Source of the DNA: Membranipora membranacea
Lineage: Eukaryota > Bryozoa > Gymnolaemata > Cheilostomatida > Membraniporidae
NCBI GenBank assembly: GCA_914767715.1
Contig: OU612072.1
Span: forward strand, 20,460,001-20,524,000
Direction of reading: 5' to 3'
Length of the DNA stretch: 64,000 bases
Positions 36,830-48,365 of the stretch are shown here, piece after piece. The position numbers were made by a program, and so were the translations under genes. The notes below the pieces were generated by a model. That model did not search any database and was not told the origin of the DNA. It worked only from the letters and a program-made list of their open reading frames with translations. How positions within the stretch are numbered: the stretch's first letter is position 1; each line of letters begins with the position of its first letter.

Positions 36830-37790
36830 ATGACTTACAAATAGTAGAAGAGGTGTTCTGTCGATTCTTTCACCTCCGGGCAGAACAAGCAGTCAATTCT
36901 CACTCCTGGCATATTATATTTAGCAATGTAGTCTCCTGTCTTCCGTCTCCTGCTATCATCCACATAAAATCAATATTTTTAATTGATATCAATCCGTCAT
37001 ACCAGATTGTGAAAACCCTTCGCCTATAATTATCTTTATCAACTTCTTTGAGCACTCTAATATTGATAGGATCCTTCTTTTCACATAGCCACGCACAGCT
37101 CCGACGCGCGGACATATGTTGAACCCTATCCTCTCCAAACAACCCCACAACTTCCCCCTCAACCTATCAACCTCAATATACACTCCCCAGATACTAAACC
37201 AATGTGAAGCTGAAATAGATTATGTATGAGGAGCCATCCTACATGACCAGAGACCTAGACCTAAAAAAATATGTGAAAAGTAAAAACCTCTGGTGGTTAA
37301 AGCTCGATGAACCCGGTCTGTACAGTTTATGCCAAGGATGGATTGCTTGGCATTCTTTTCTAAGATGTATCACGCCCAAACCACCGTTCTCAACCAATGT
37401 CTCACGGTTTTTCTAGCAAAAACTTGTTTGCGGCCTTCACCCCATATAAATTGAAAAACCAAGTTCCGTATCTCTCAACTTTATTCGTTGGCAGGTATAC
37501 TCCTGAAATATAATTAAACTGTGAAAAAATAATTGAGTTTTACAGCATTACCCTACCCCTCAGCGTCAAACTAAATCTAGCCTGACTGGAGGTCTTTTGT
37601 GGCTTTTGATAATATTTTTTATTGGCAGAGATGACTATATCTTCAGAGTGTCTGGAGAAAAACACACCGCACACTTTGATCTTTTCTGCTATCATCCCAT
37701 CATAACTATTAGGTCTATATCTAGACAAACAAAGAATCTGAGTTTTATCTTGAGCTAACTGACTACCTCTCATATCTGTAACCTTTTCAA
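36830..37790 (-). pseudogene. L1/Tx1-like LINE ORF2 3' portion, frameshifted
   Basis: On the minus strand the order from 37790 down is GSQLAQDKTQILCLSRYRPN, KIKVCGVFFS, LTLRGRVML followed by NSIIFSQFNYISG. After a gap comes RLRGKLWGCLERIGF, then RVFTIWYDGL, DYIAKYNMPGV and finally CLFCPEVKESTEHLF. These fit the RT thumb region (GVxFS, L-x-GR-x-x-x-x-N), the connecting region and the C-terminal CxxC-x7-H zinc-knuckle of L1/Tx1-type ORF2. Several frameshifts and stops make it a fossil. Confidence 0.65.
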
Positions 37791-37799
37791 AAAAATAAA

Positions 37800-37995
37800 A
37801 TGTTTTACTAATGTCGGCTTCATAAGAATAAAGCGGAAGAGTAAGGAAGCACTGGTGCCTTATAATTGAGGTATCAAGGCATTTCCTTACTAAATTTCAT
37901 CGCATCATTATAAGTTATCTCAATATATGTCTTTGATATGAGTTGAGTTTTTTTCCTCTCATACAACTCTACAATATTTTAGGCTAAGCTTCATG
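37800..37995 (-). repeat. Inverted copy of 4700-4880
   Basis: Reverse complement of 4700-4880 with moderate divergence, including the CATACAACTCTACAATATTTTAGGCTA string. One of the few inverted rather than direct duplicates in the window. Confidence 0.75.
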
Positions 37996-38009
37996 TTTTG
38001 CCTTCAAGG

Positions 38010-38055
38010 GCAATTGACGCGGGCGATCCGGGTTCGAGTCCCGGCCGTGGCAGAT
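38010..38055 (+). repeat. tRNA-derived SINE 3' half
   Basis: CCGGGTTCGAGTCCCGG forms a perfect T arm with a canonical B box, followed by CCGTGGCA as a tRNA 3' acceptor strand and a T run. The 5' half of a tRNA is not recognisable. A relative lies in the opposite orientation at 38940-39005. Confidence 0.6.
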
Positions 38056-38939
38056 GTTTTTCATTTTCAAAATCAAAAGTGGACCACTCATTCGAGGCAT
38101 GGAACCATAGTGAATGACATGCAGGCCTGGCTTATTACTTTAAACTGTGTTGCCACTAGTCTTAGCCTAACATTTTAATGCTATCTTTACTAGTGCCAAC
38201 ACCTACTAGGGAACTACCATCCAAGAGTGGGAGAGAAAAATGCCAATATTGCTTCCTGTACACCATATAACTGAGATGGCTGAGAATGATATAGTATAAC
38301 ATCAAGAGCTCCTTTGTAGACAGGTAATGAATATACACCAGGCTTACAATAGTTGATTTACATTTGCCTCCCTCAGCCCACATACCATAACATTCAGAGC
38401 TAACTCCATGCTCAGAGCATCTCTGGCTAACAAATAGAAATAGCTGAGAGCCATTCACTCTCAATAATCACAAAGAGCGTAGTTTAGACTATGCCAATAA
38501 TCTGTACTCATAGTTCTTGCTGTGACACCAAGTTTGAGTTTTTTTATCATCAGTCAGCTTATTTTCAGTAGTATGTGGTTCTGTGGAAAATATGGCTTCA
38601 TTCACATATCACTTCTCTCCGCTAAGGCATGTAGGACAATTGATAAAAAGTAATTCCTCGCTCAACTTGTGAGCGATGCTGTACATTTTTATTAGTAGCA
38701 AAGTTTTCTGATAATTCTGCTAGCATAGTTTAGCTGATGTATTCTATTTATGCAGTTGCTGCCAATATAACAGATTGCACAAAATATAACGTAGGGTATG
38801 GTACAACACAGAAGAGTTGAAGATAAGTATTTTGTCGGGTCATCATACTCATTACTAAGAGTTTTCTGTGCTTATTCTCTGCAAAAATTGTGAGCGGACA
38901 ATTCGAATTGAATGCTTTGGATTTCCATCATGACGAATA

Positions 38940-39005
38940 GAAAAGATTTGCCACAGCGGGATTTGAATCTGGGTCTCTCGCGTTATAGACTTTGATGCTA
39001 CCTTG
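38940..39005 (-). repeat. tRNA-derived SINE relative, minus strand
   Basis: On the minus strand TAACGCGAGAGACCCAGATT, TCAAATCCCGC and TGTGGCAAATCTTTT align with TGACGCGGGCGATCCGGG, TTCGAGTCCCGG and CGTGGCAGATGTTTT of the 38010 copy. The T stem is mismatched, so it is degenerate. Confidence 0.5.
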
Positions 39006-39639
39006 CACAGCAATATCTATTCATTACAGGAGATATTGCCTGGTCATCTAAATACAAACTCATTGAATATAATGTCAATCCAATTATATAATATTGACTA
39101 GAACTGTAAAGGCTTATACTATAACTATACAATAGCAATAATGAATGAAATTTATATAGCAGGCAGGGTTAATTACACGATAAAGGTTGCTGGTTGGGTA
39201 ATGATATATGGGTCAGTTTCGAACAATTCTAGAATTGCACAGAATTGTCCAACAATTCTTGGGTATGAAACGCAGTGCTGTTTGTGTTTGTTGGACCCCC
39301 AAAAGTGCGCCGACCGAAGTAAAGCACAGACACTTCGGCCTCACAGTTGAGGTTATCATGTTAACATGTGAGGGAATAGAAAACCATGCCAACTTGACGA
39401 ATACCACCCAGCTTCCCCAGTGCATATTGGTGTTCTATGTAGGGGTTATGCAAAATATGACTCATCAATAGCTGGTCTGTCATGTGCATTTGATGGCGCC
39501 GTAGGCTTATGTAAAACTTAAAACACTACTACACTGCACTCCTTAAATCAACCAGACCATGCTAGAAACAACAATTGGGGCATCCTGAATAACATGCCAT
39601 GCTCTTCTTCCTTTAAAAACATGCGAGTCGGCTTTGCTT

Positions 39640-39860
39640 GATAGGTCCTATACAGAGTTCATACCTACCATATAAATAAATTGTAATTGTTCGATACATA
39701 GTCATTCAAAAGATCAGTTTCATTTTATATACAATTTTTAAAGCAGGTCTGTTATCTTCAGAGATTTAACCAAGGCCGCTTGCCTAAGCTATTTATGACC
39801 TTCAAGTTTTTTCTAAGCGACATAATATTATAAAAGCATTCAGCGTTTTTTTTAAGACAC
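39640..39860. repeat. Direct repeat copy 1 (partner 42190-42390)
   Basis: Shares TACCTACCATAT, GATACATAGTCATT, AAAGATCAG and GATTTAACCAAG-type strings in the same order with 42190-42390. Non-coding. Confidence 0.65.
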
Positions 39861-40239
39861 TTAGCCACATATGATCCAGGAAACTATAATTGATTTTGAG
39901 AAGGCTGGAATGTAGAGCCTGCAACACAAACAACAACATCTACCAAAACAAACTCGGCATAACTGAGCAGAGAGGGAATAACTCCTGGATAGAGACTTCT
40001 GCAGACTAGCAACTGTAAGAGCTTCAGCCTAGAGAGGGTCATACTAATGGCTAAGCCAACCTAACTGAGCGGTGATACTGTGTGTCGTACTGGTGGCCAA
40101 GCCAATCTAGCAGAGCTGGTGTCTAAAGAATAGCATACAAGCTAAATATTGTAGCGGGTACATTTACATCTGATAGAATACTTTGCGAAGCAGGACGTAC
40201 CCGGACCGTGAACTATAAGAGGTGTATTGATAATAATGA

Positions 40240-40460
40240 TCTTGCTGTTTAGTAAGAAACAGAAGATTGGGCTGCATCTAAAAAGAAACGCAAGGTGCCC
40301 TAAATCCTCATACTGAGAATGTGATGCATCCTAGAAAACTAGAATGCATCCTAGAGATGAGGCCATGGACAACCTTCTAATCGTGGGTGTGCAGCAAGCT
40401 GCAAAAAACTGAACTGGTACTAATCGGCCACTGGCAGTGACACTTTGTTCTTAGCCAATA
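40240..40460. repeat. Inverted repeat, left arm (partner 41165-41400)
   Basis: Reverse complement of 41165-41400 with moderate divergence. Shared strings include CTCATACTGAGA, ATGCATCCTAGA and TTAGCCAATAGGCC. The arms enclose about 700 bp with no coding sequence, so a foldback element is possible. Confidence 0.7.
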
Positions 40461-41017
40461 GGCCAAAAGCAATAATAATGATCAGATTTGACACTGGATT
40501 TCACTTAATGACACCAATGTAGGAAATGGGCTACACTGTTTGTGATAATACTATAAGACGGTGCAGCCGTGTTAACATTGAATTCCATCTTGATAATTGC
40601 CGGGATTAAATGCCTATAGAATATATATTCATGATGATCATGGGATTGCTTCTGCGTTAATAAAAACAAGTTGAAGCTGTCTATATAATATTGGTATAAT
40701 AGGTTCACGAGGTTGAAATCAGGATAGATATCTCTTTACACATCAGGAATAGTCTGTTTGAATATTCTCTATTTGGAATATTCAGAGTAAGTAGGCATGG
40801 TACATCGATTATGTGAGCAGACAGCTTTGGATTGATTTTACAACAGTTGTCCCCTCATAATTGAGTGTTATTGTGTTCGCAATAATATTGAGCATAACCT
40901 CGAAACCACCTTACCTTACCCCTTTAAAGATGTTGTAAGGGATGTCTTTATTTTTGGCGTACCAAATCAAGACTCATAAACTTTGATAGCCTGGTTTTAT
41001 GGTATTCACGAAACCTT

Positions 41018-41027
41018 CTGATAAGAG
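41018..41027 (+). promoter_or_regulatory. Single GATA site of a decayed dyad
   Basis: CTGATAAGAG preceded by AAACCTT and followed by AGGGAAGTAA, as at 794. The right-hand partner is lost. Confidence 0.35.
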
Positions 41028-41164
41028 AGGGAAGTAAATCTGGCTCTGCTCTACTTAGTAACTCTGAGCAGTTCACGTTTCTTTCGCAAGTTGAAGAATA
41101 AATCTTAGTGATGCATTATGCGGAAATCAATACTGTGTGATTAATCAAAATCACTAATTTGTAC

Positions 41165-41400
41165 CGCTAGCATCTGGGCCTATTGGCTAAGATTAAAGGG
41201 TCACTGCCAATGGCTAATTAGTGCCTGTGTCAGTTTCTGGCAGCTTGTTGCATACTCATGATTGGGAGGCCCACCAAAGCCTCACCTCTAGGATGCATTC
41301 TGGTTTACTAGGATGTATCACTCTCAGTATGAGGACTCTGAGCAACATACGTTCTTCTTTAGAGGCAGCCCACCATCTGTTGTCTCATAAACAGGGGGAC
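41165..41400. repeat. Inverted repeat, right arm (partner 40240-40460)
   Basis: See the left arm. The plus-strand open frame across this arm is incidental. Confidence 0.7.
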
Positions 41401-42189
41401 TTGGTACTGCAAGCGTTTAGCGGGCATATTTCTTAATAGCGTCAATATCAGCAACACCAATATGGTTTTAAGTCCCCTTTACAGGCCTTGGTGTTTTTGA
41501 TGACCATGCCTATGCCCTGCCCTGGCCGATGAAAATATCACACACTTTCCTTACATATAACCACATAACATTATCAAGCTTCATTCTCTAGTGAATTACA
41601 TGACTGAATGTACAGCGGATTTGAAAGCGACAGATCATATTTTCATGACACTGGACAACGCTTGACAATCAGAATTTAATGTATCTCATCTAATTTTAAC
41701 TTTTACATTTTCACTAAGATAAAGTTGATGTACTCGTTCTAGAGAGTCGGCTTAATCAGTATAAATAGGCACTGTGCGTGGTTGCATCGGTGGATATCGC
41801 ATGCCAGTCACAGTGCCACTATTAAATCATGTGCAAGCCGGGAATGTTGATGTCGTTTGTATAAGCTCACAAATATTGTTAACCCGTTACTAGTTATCAG
41901 GATGGCGTCATTAGCCTTGTCGCCCAACTACCAAAAAAGAAGCCACGTGAAAAAGCTATGGCATTATAAGTTATGCCCCTTCCCCTTTATAAATTCCACC
42001 TCAACCTTGATGATGTCATGAAATCGTATCATCAGTGAAAATCTAACAACAATATACTACCTACAAATTCCTTCGCAATGCTATGAATAAAGTTCAACTT
42101 TAATACATATAGCTCACAGAGAGCAGACAACAACAACAGTTTTATTGAAATGCAGTTATGTGGCAAGAACAAACTGATATCATTTATGT

Positions 42190-42390
42190 CCGCTTGCATG
42201 ATAGATCTTATGCAGATGACATACCTGCCATATGAAACAATGATAACTATTTGATACACAGCCATTTATAAGATCAGATTCACTTTACATTAATTTTGTA
42301 TGTCAAATCCGCTATTTTCAAAGATTTTACCAAGACGGGCCGCTCATCTCAAACTATCAATAAGCTGTACCTTTTTACCAAGCAAGGAAA
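42190..42390. repeat. Direct repeat copy 2 (partner 39640-39860)
   Basis: Collinear with 39640-39860. The preceding 41760-42140 also resembles 45360-45680 and 60540-60780 (pieces such as GTTATGCC near CCTCAAC), another dispersed family. Confidence 0.6.
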
Positions 42391-42958
42391 AAGAAAAGCT
42401 GTAAGTTTTGTATTACCGCTGGCCCTAAATTATTAGGGGGCTTGATGATAAATGTTTAGAAGTCAGTTATACCTTCGGGTTGTTACAATACAAAATAGTT
42501 TGATGATACAAAAGAACTTAATAATTCCATAAATGAGACAGTCGTTTTAGCAATGCCTATAACTAGAGACAGCCTCAATGATTTATCGATGCTTGCTCTT
42601 CTGCTTTGGAGCTTTATTCCTCCCAGTGCCGATTTGAGACCCTTACTAAAAAATTTCAATGTTCTTACTGGTCCACAACTGAAGATCTAAACAGTCGAGA
42701 AAGTTTGTGGAAAACTACATAACAATGACGACAAAAACTTTATTCAATATTGAACATAAACCAAGCAAGCAAGCTAACTTTTTCATTAATTTTAATTCCA
42801 CATGTGAAAATAGAAATAGTAGGGAGACGATTCTATGCTGAATTGATGATGGATTCAATAGTATCTTTTTAACAGGGAAACTGAGATCGCTATCAATCAT
42901 CGTTAGTAAAAATGATGTATTACATAATGTTTAACCATAAGAAATAAGAGTAGTTGAA

Positions 42959-43050
42959 AAAACAGGTGATTTTAGTATCATTAGATCATATTATATTATA
43001 TCATTAGATCATATTATATTATATCATTAGATCATATTATATTATAAATG
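42959..43050. repeat. 23-bp tandem repeat, three units
   Basis: The unit ATCATTAGATCATATTATAT recurs three times, then is partly mirrored by AAATGATATAATATG so the end can fold back. Very AT-rich. Confidence 0.85.
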
Positions 43051-43061
43051 ATATAATATGT

Positions 43062-43270
43062 TCAGAACCCCCAATTAACACATCCTGGGCCCCATGGGAA
43101 CTCACAGGTGATGATTGCAGGCCATTCTGGTTGTCATGTCGTCCAATGGGGGTGTAGCTCATGTGGTAGAGCGCTCGTGTAGCTTGTGAGAGGTACCAGG
43201 ATCAATACCCAGCACCAACAATTCTTTTGCCGGCAGAAATTAGGTTCACTTCAACAATCGATAGCAGGCC
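43062..43270 (+). repeat. tRNA-Ala-like SINE, copy 1 (tRNA-like part 43148-43220)
   Basis: GGGGGTGTAGCTCATGTGGT and AGAGCGCTCGTGTAGCTTG resemble tRNA-Ala(AGC), with the GTAGCTT loop holding AGC. An extra base in the D loop and mismatches in acceptor and T stems argue against function. The flanks (CACATCCTGGGCC before, GCAGAAATTAGGTTCACTTC after) recur around the second copy, so this is a repeat family. Confidence 0.65.
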
Positions 43271-43869
43271 TGAGGCACCCAACCAAAGATAACTAATCAA
43301 CCGCAGCGCACCAGCTGCAGCATGCCAACAAACTGCTGCCAACGACCACCAAGCCCACCGACTGGAAGCAGCACACTGTGTACACAATCGGCAGCACACA
43401 AGCAACAGCCCACCAACCATTTGCAGCACATGAGCGGCAGCACACCCATAAAAGGCATAAAGTCGTGCGTACAGTTAGCAGCACACTGACAAACTGGCAG
43501 CACAACAACAGTGGCACGCAAGCGGCTGCAGCCGACAAGCGATCTATTTCTACACCATGAATGATAATCTTACCCATAATCCCCTGAATTTAACCCTAAT
43601 ACATAAGAAACGAACAATGGCACCTTTTTGCATGGATGAAGATCTAATACCACCCCAGGTCTACTGAACTGTATCACACAAGGAAATGTGGTTGGATAAG
43701 CTGTGTTACTGTCTTCAGTTTTTATGCTTGTCACTGAAATTTCCATGACTAGGTAGATATCAAAAGAAGATATTTCAAACTTTATGCCTTATTTAAATAA
43801 ATATTTAGTACTGCAAAACATATATTAAAATGGGGCTATCATTTTGTTGCAGAAAAATTGAAATACTAT

Positions 43870-44070
43870 TATTACCCCCATAATGCACATCCTGGGCTTT
43901 GGGAAACCACAGGTGTTTATGGTCGGCTATTCCTAGTGTGATATTATGGTGTTTTGCTACTCATTGGTATCAAATGGAGGCATAGCCCAAGTGGTAGAGC
44001 GATCGCATAGCATGTGAGAGGTACTGGGATCGATGTGGGCAGAAATTAGGTTCACTTCCATGATCGATGT
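43870..44070 (+). repeat. tRNA-Ala-like SINE, copy 2 (tRNA-like part 43976-44034)
   Basis: GGAGGCATAGCCCAAGTGGT, AGAGCGATCGCATAGCATG and GGGATCGAT again track tRNA-Ala. The 3' acceptor half is deleted and the sequence passes straight to GCAGAAATTAGGTTCACTTC. Same flanks as copy 1. Confidence 0.6.
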
Positions 44071-44438
44071 CTTGTGAAAGCTTGGAAAGAGGTTTGAAGG
44101 GTCTGCAGCGCATTCAACACAAATCATGAGATTGATTACTAACATATATATAGTTTTTTTTCTCTGTCAATCATTTATACAATATTTTGCGCGCAGTGAC
44201 CGGCACTTTGTAATCGATCTTTCAAAAATTACCTTTGTTGCCATATGTTATAAACCAAACGATCGAAAAAGAAACTTACATAAATATCACCGTGGCTTTT
44301 GCGGTAACATTAAAGTACATTCAGTCAGACGGATACAACACCGAGTGTGACTCTGAAATTTAGCTTTATGACCTATGAGAAGTGGTTGCCTGATAAAATA
44401 TCAGTCATCACCATTTTCTGACTGAGGGCTCCAAACAA

Positions 44439-44510
44439 AGCAGAGGGGCGCAACGGAAGCGTGCTGGGCCCATAACCCATAGGTCGGCGGCTCGAAACCA
44501 CTCTCTGCTA
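44439..44510 (+). tRNA. Initiator tRNA-Met(CAT)-like gene or pseudogene
   Basis: 72 nt beginning AGCAGAG and ending CTCTGCTA with a perfect 7-bp acceptor stem. The anticodon loop CCCATAA sits on a GGG/CCC core, and the T-loop region keeps TCGAAACC, as in metazoan initiator tRNA. Departures are G instead of the nearly universal U8, an outer anticodon-stem mismatch (C27 against T43) and a mismatched T stem (GGCGG against CCACT). No TTTT terminator follows closely. The identity is clear but function is doubtful. Confidence 0.7.
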
Positions 44511-45837
44511 GTTATGGTTTGTTTGTCACCATAAATTCTTCTTTCTTCAGTAGCTAAGTCCCGGAGTGTTAGTCAACATTGTAAATCACAAAGTATCTTA
44601 AAGACCAACAATTTTTGTGTAAAAGAACCTGGTAGGGAAAGTTTGTTGTATCGTTATCCGATCTTGCGATGTTGATAGACTGAACTACCCAGAATGACAC
44701 CATACTGGATATTTGACCAGTAATCATATGATAAAATTAAATTAAATTTACCCTTTTATGAGTCATTCAGATGTGTCATGAATGCGTCAACATTTCATTT
44801 TTTACTGAGCTATCCGAGCCAAGCCCCTGCCCCCCCTCCGATGAATCAGAAGAGCAAATACTGAAGGAGCACCAGCGCAGATATTCTAGCAGCCAAAGAT
44901 AAGATTAATATCCAGAAGATTAACCTGAGGTGCTGACTTTTCCCACTAAGTGTTGCAGATGCCACCTGGTTGCGCTTACTGGGTTGATGTATTATATTCC
45001 CCATATTTGCTTTCTGTTTTACCTGGTTTTCCCCTTAAATTCTATTATTTATGGACCCTCCACTTCTTACCAAAGTAAAGAAAGCACTTGTAATCTAGCA
45101 ATAACCATTTTGTGTGTTGTAAATAAAGGTGTATCAATTTTAGGAAATTAATTATTAGCTCTTTATTAATCCTAGGCATTGCGATGACTGCGTGACCTCA
45201 TCATAACATTTTATACAAGCGAAGTGAGTGGTAATATCTGGTGTCAACATGATAGATTTTGGCAACATGCCATAAATTTATTTAAACCAGTAGTTTGATA
45301 CCTGAAAAGGACATAATTGACTAATGCTGGGAACCTTGAATAGATTGATATAAGTCATGGGGATAGTGTTACAGCCAGCTTTATAGTTATGCCACTTCTC
45401 CTATTTATTCGACCTCAACTGTTCGATTATTTATAAACTCTTATTCCCAGTGACCTAGCGACAAGCTATTACCATTGTATGACTTTTGGAGTTGTCTTTT
45501 AAAAATCTCAGCCTGTTATAAACCCATATTCCTATAGCATGCGTGTATGGGATGGTGGGACTAAAGTGTGCGAAAAATTGGTTGATGACCCATTTAGGAG
45601 GTATGTTGCTACCGCTATGTATGGACTTTGACTTTAAAACAAATAGCTTACTGAGAGCGCAAAACTCGAACATTATTATTTAATGATGGGAAGCCATGAT
45701 TAGAGCCCTTGTCCAACTGGAATTTCAAATTAATTTTGCAATTTCGGCAGAGTGTTTAAGACCATATGACCGCTCTTGGTCGATAATCTAGCATAGGTGC
45801 CAGGCACCGTTTGCAATTTATATATATATATATATTG
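44511..45837. other. No gene seen; short (TA)n at the right end
   Basis: AT-rich sequence. 45170-45690 belongs to a dispersed family shared with 41760-42140. A TA run ends at about 45834. Confidence 0.45.
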
Positions 45838-46400
45838 TGGCCTTCGTGGTGTACTCAGTGGAGCAGCCTCCACACTGCGCCGCAAGTGAAGGCAGGCATG
45901 TTAGTGAGGCTCCGAGCGCTGGACTTGGATGGATGCTTAAGGTCAAACAAGGGAGCCAATGGAAATATTTGGCTGCTGCTGCGACAGGAGACGATGGTTC
46001 CTACACTGAACAAGCATGCATTAAGAAGCTATAGCTGGTTGCGCTGATGCAGTAGACTGGGGAGGGCAGCCTCACTATGGGTCATAGGCCCCAACGCCAC
46101 TCTCTCGGTCGCTAATCTCCGGCACTCTTCGGCCAAATATGCACATTTCATTAGAACACGCCGTCAAGCGACGCTGCACAGCAGTGCCACAACAAAATTA
46201 TTACCGCATTACTGCTTGCCCCGACATTGTGAGCTCGGCCTGCTAAACAGCTTGGCAGGTGTGCGTCAGTCAAGTGGAAGCTTGCATAAACAGATGGTTG
46301 CTACTAAGTCAAGCATGTGTCTTGTGGCGGCAGGTGCAGCAGGGGACAGCAGGTCCCCGGCTTTGGATGCAGTCTTCTCTAATTGGTTACCCATGATGAT
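45838..46400. repeat. GC-rich dispersed repeat, third copy (rDNA-spacer-like?)
   Basis: Resembles 34620-34930 (GCATGCATTAAGAAGC, CACTCTCTC, CGACGCTGCACAGCAGTGCC) and 7060-7330. It runs into block D at 46360. The only hint of rDNA origin is the 18S fragment at the end of the 7-kb copy. Confidence 0.6.
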
Positions 46401-47185
46401 TTCCTGTACTAGATATCACCATTCCTTCTCGCGTAACGCAAACACCAAGGCTTACAATAAATCAATTTTAAAGATGGTTTTCTGGTGAAAAAATCTGTTG
46501 TTGAATGATATTGTAACACCCTACTTATGCTATGTAACCCAAGCGGGCACATAGACTAAAGAAAATGAGCGGAACCTCTTTGACTGAGCTCAGGTCGACC
46601 GTCTCATCAAGAAATACATAAAGGTTGATCTGGGAGGGAAATGTCAGAGGGAGATATACATTTTTACTGTTTGCGTAACGGAAGGTTAATCTGTACCAGA
46701 ATACCACATTCTCATGTGTGTTTAAAGAAGCCAAATTGAGCAATTGAAACCATCACTTCAACTAAAAAAAGTGTATGATTATTTTGAAAATGAGTTGGGG
46801 TGAAGAAATGTACTGCAATTAAATAGAACATATCGCATATGACACTGTATTGATATCAATTGATTTCATCAACTTCAGTCATAGAATTTAACCTCCTGTG
46901 TATTTTCTCTTGCCCGGTTATTACGCACCATTCTTAGTCTTTAAAAAGAAGAAAATTGGCGTCCTCCATTTCATTAAGATTATAGGGAGTTGTCCTCTCA
47001 GAAAAAAAGAGGGTATAACTTCGTCAATCTTTCAAATACTCCAGAGAGAGGACGGGGCAGGGCAAAGTTTTGTCACTCACTGCATACTTTAATGGAGAGG
47101 GGACGTTGTTGGTATGAAAAGATTGCACTGTCTTTCACTCACAGCATCCAACAAAATGCATGGTGAGGTAGGGGTGTGCTTTGAG
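46360..47185. repeat. Duplicated block D, copy 2 (partner 10480-11180)
   Basis: Collinear with 10480-11180. Weak open frames are not conserved between copies. Confidence 0.8.
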
Positions 47186-47693
47186 GAATATAATCCCTGG
47201 GAAAAAAATGTTGCAAATACTTAATAATCATGCGGGATCGGTTATCGAACATGCCTGAGTCTTGAAATATACCACGATCAATAATATCCTGGTTCACATT
47301 TAATCCTTACTCCCTTTGCAGGTAGGTCAGGGAATACACGGATACAGGTAGTTTGTCAGTGTTTAAGAAAATTAGAAATACTTAAAGTTTTTGTTGTGGC
47401 ACCGAAAAATGGTGGCCGTGTTTTGAAAGGGCTCCTGTAATTATCAGCATTTTAGCTGTTTTATACCAGTTATAGCAATCTATCATCAGCTTACTGCATC
47501 AACATAGATCGTAAGACCCTCCTACACATCGGCAGAAGAACTAAATCTGTACAAAAAGAACTCCGGAACAGTAAATATAAGGACTCAGTAAAATCCCAAT
47601 CACCAGAGATTCTATGAAGTAAAAATAGGGGGAGAAGATCAGGAGCCAGACAAAAAGTCAGGGACAGCTGTTCCAATAACAAGATAATGTCAG

Positions 47694-48365
47694 CCTTACC
47701 TAGCATCTTACTGTCTAATACCAACAGGATTTACAACAAAATAGACGAACTAGAGGCAGCAGTACAATCAAAACATCTGAAGAATTGCTGCCTGTTGCTC
47801 AGAAACATGGTTGACATCTAATATCCTTGACACTCAAATAGCTCTAGATGGATATTGGACTCTCAGGAGCGATAGGGACCACATTACCACCAATAAAAAT
47901 CGAGATGGAGGATTTTTAATTTATATTAATGATAAGTGGTGCGACAGTGGAAGTATAATATCGACCCATTCAGAGCGCACCCTGGAGATGATGGCAGTCA
48001 GACTAAGACCCTACTGGTTGCCAAGGGATATCCCCTGCATTATTGTGTTAATGGTTTACTGAACACTGTTTGGTGCGCCCTCTAGTGGCGTTGTCAAGGA
48101 GACTGTTAAGAAAATCCATGATACAATAGAAACATTAGAAAGGGGAAATCCCTCAGCTACAATCTATGCTCTGGGGGACTTCAATAGCGCCTATGTACAG
48201 CTCCCACACTTCAAACAGCAAGTTACCTGTTCCACCAGAGGTAACAAAATCCTTGATAAATGCTACCTGAATATCAAGAACAGTTACAAAGCTATCAAGC
48301 TCCCAGAGCTAGGAAACTCAGACCATGCATGTGTCTATCTTCTTCCAACATATAAACACAGGGCA
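47694..48365 (+). pseudogene. LINE ORF2, endonuclease domain
   Basis: It starts SILLSNTNRIYNKIDELEA, typical of the beginning of the AP-endonuclease, then shifts frame near 47805. The main frame gives ALDGYWTLRSDRD, GGFLIYINDKW and, after the TGA at 48060, ALGDFNSAYVQLP and LGNSDHACV. DFN and SDH are the conserved catalytic motifs of APE-like endonucleases. Except for the first shift it is in the same frame as the RT that follows. Confidence 0.8.

Noticed and set aside
43202-43577. Cys/Val/Leu-rich minus-strand frames and a plus-strand frame
   Set aside because: Low-complexity CAGCACA-type repeats produce them in several frames; no domain or splice support.
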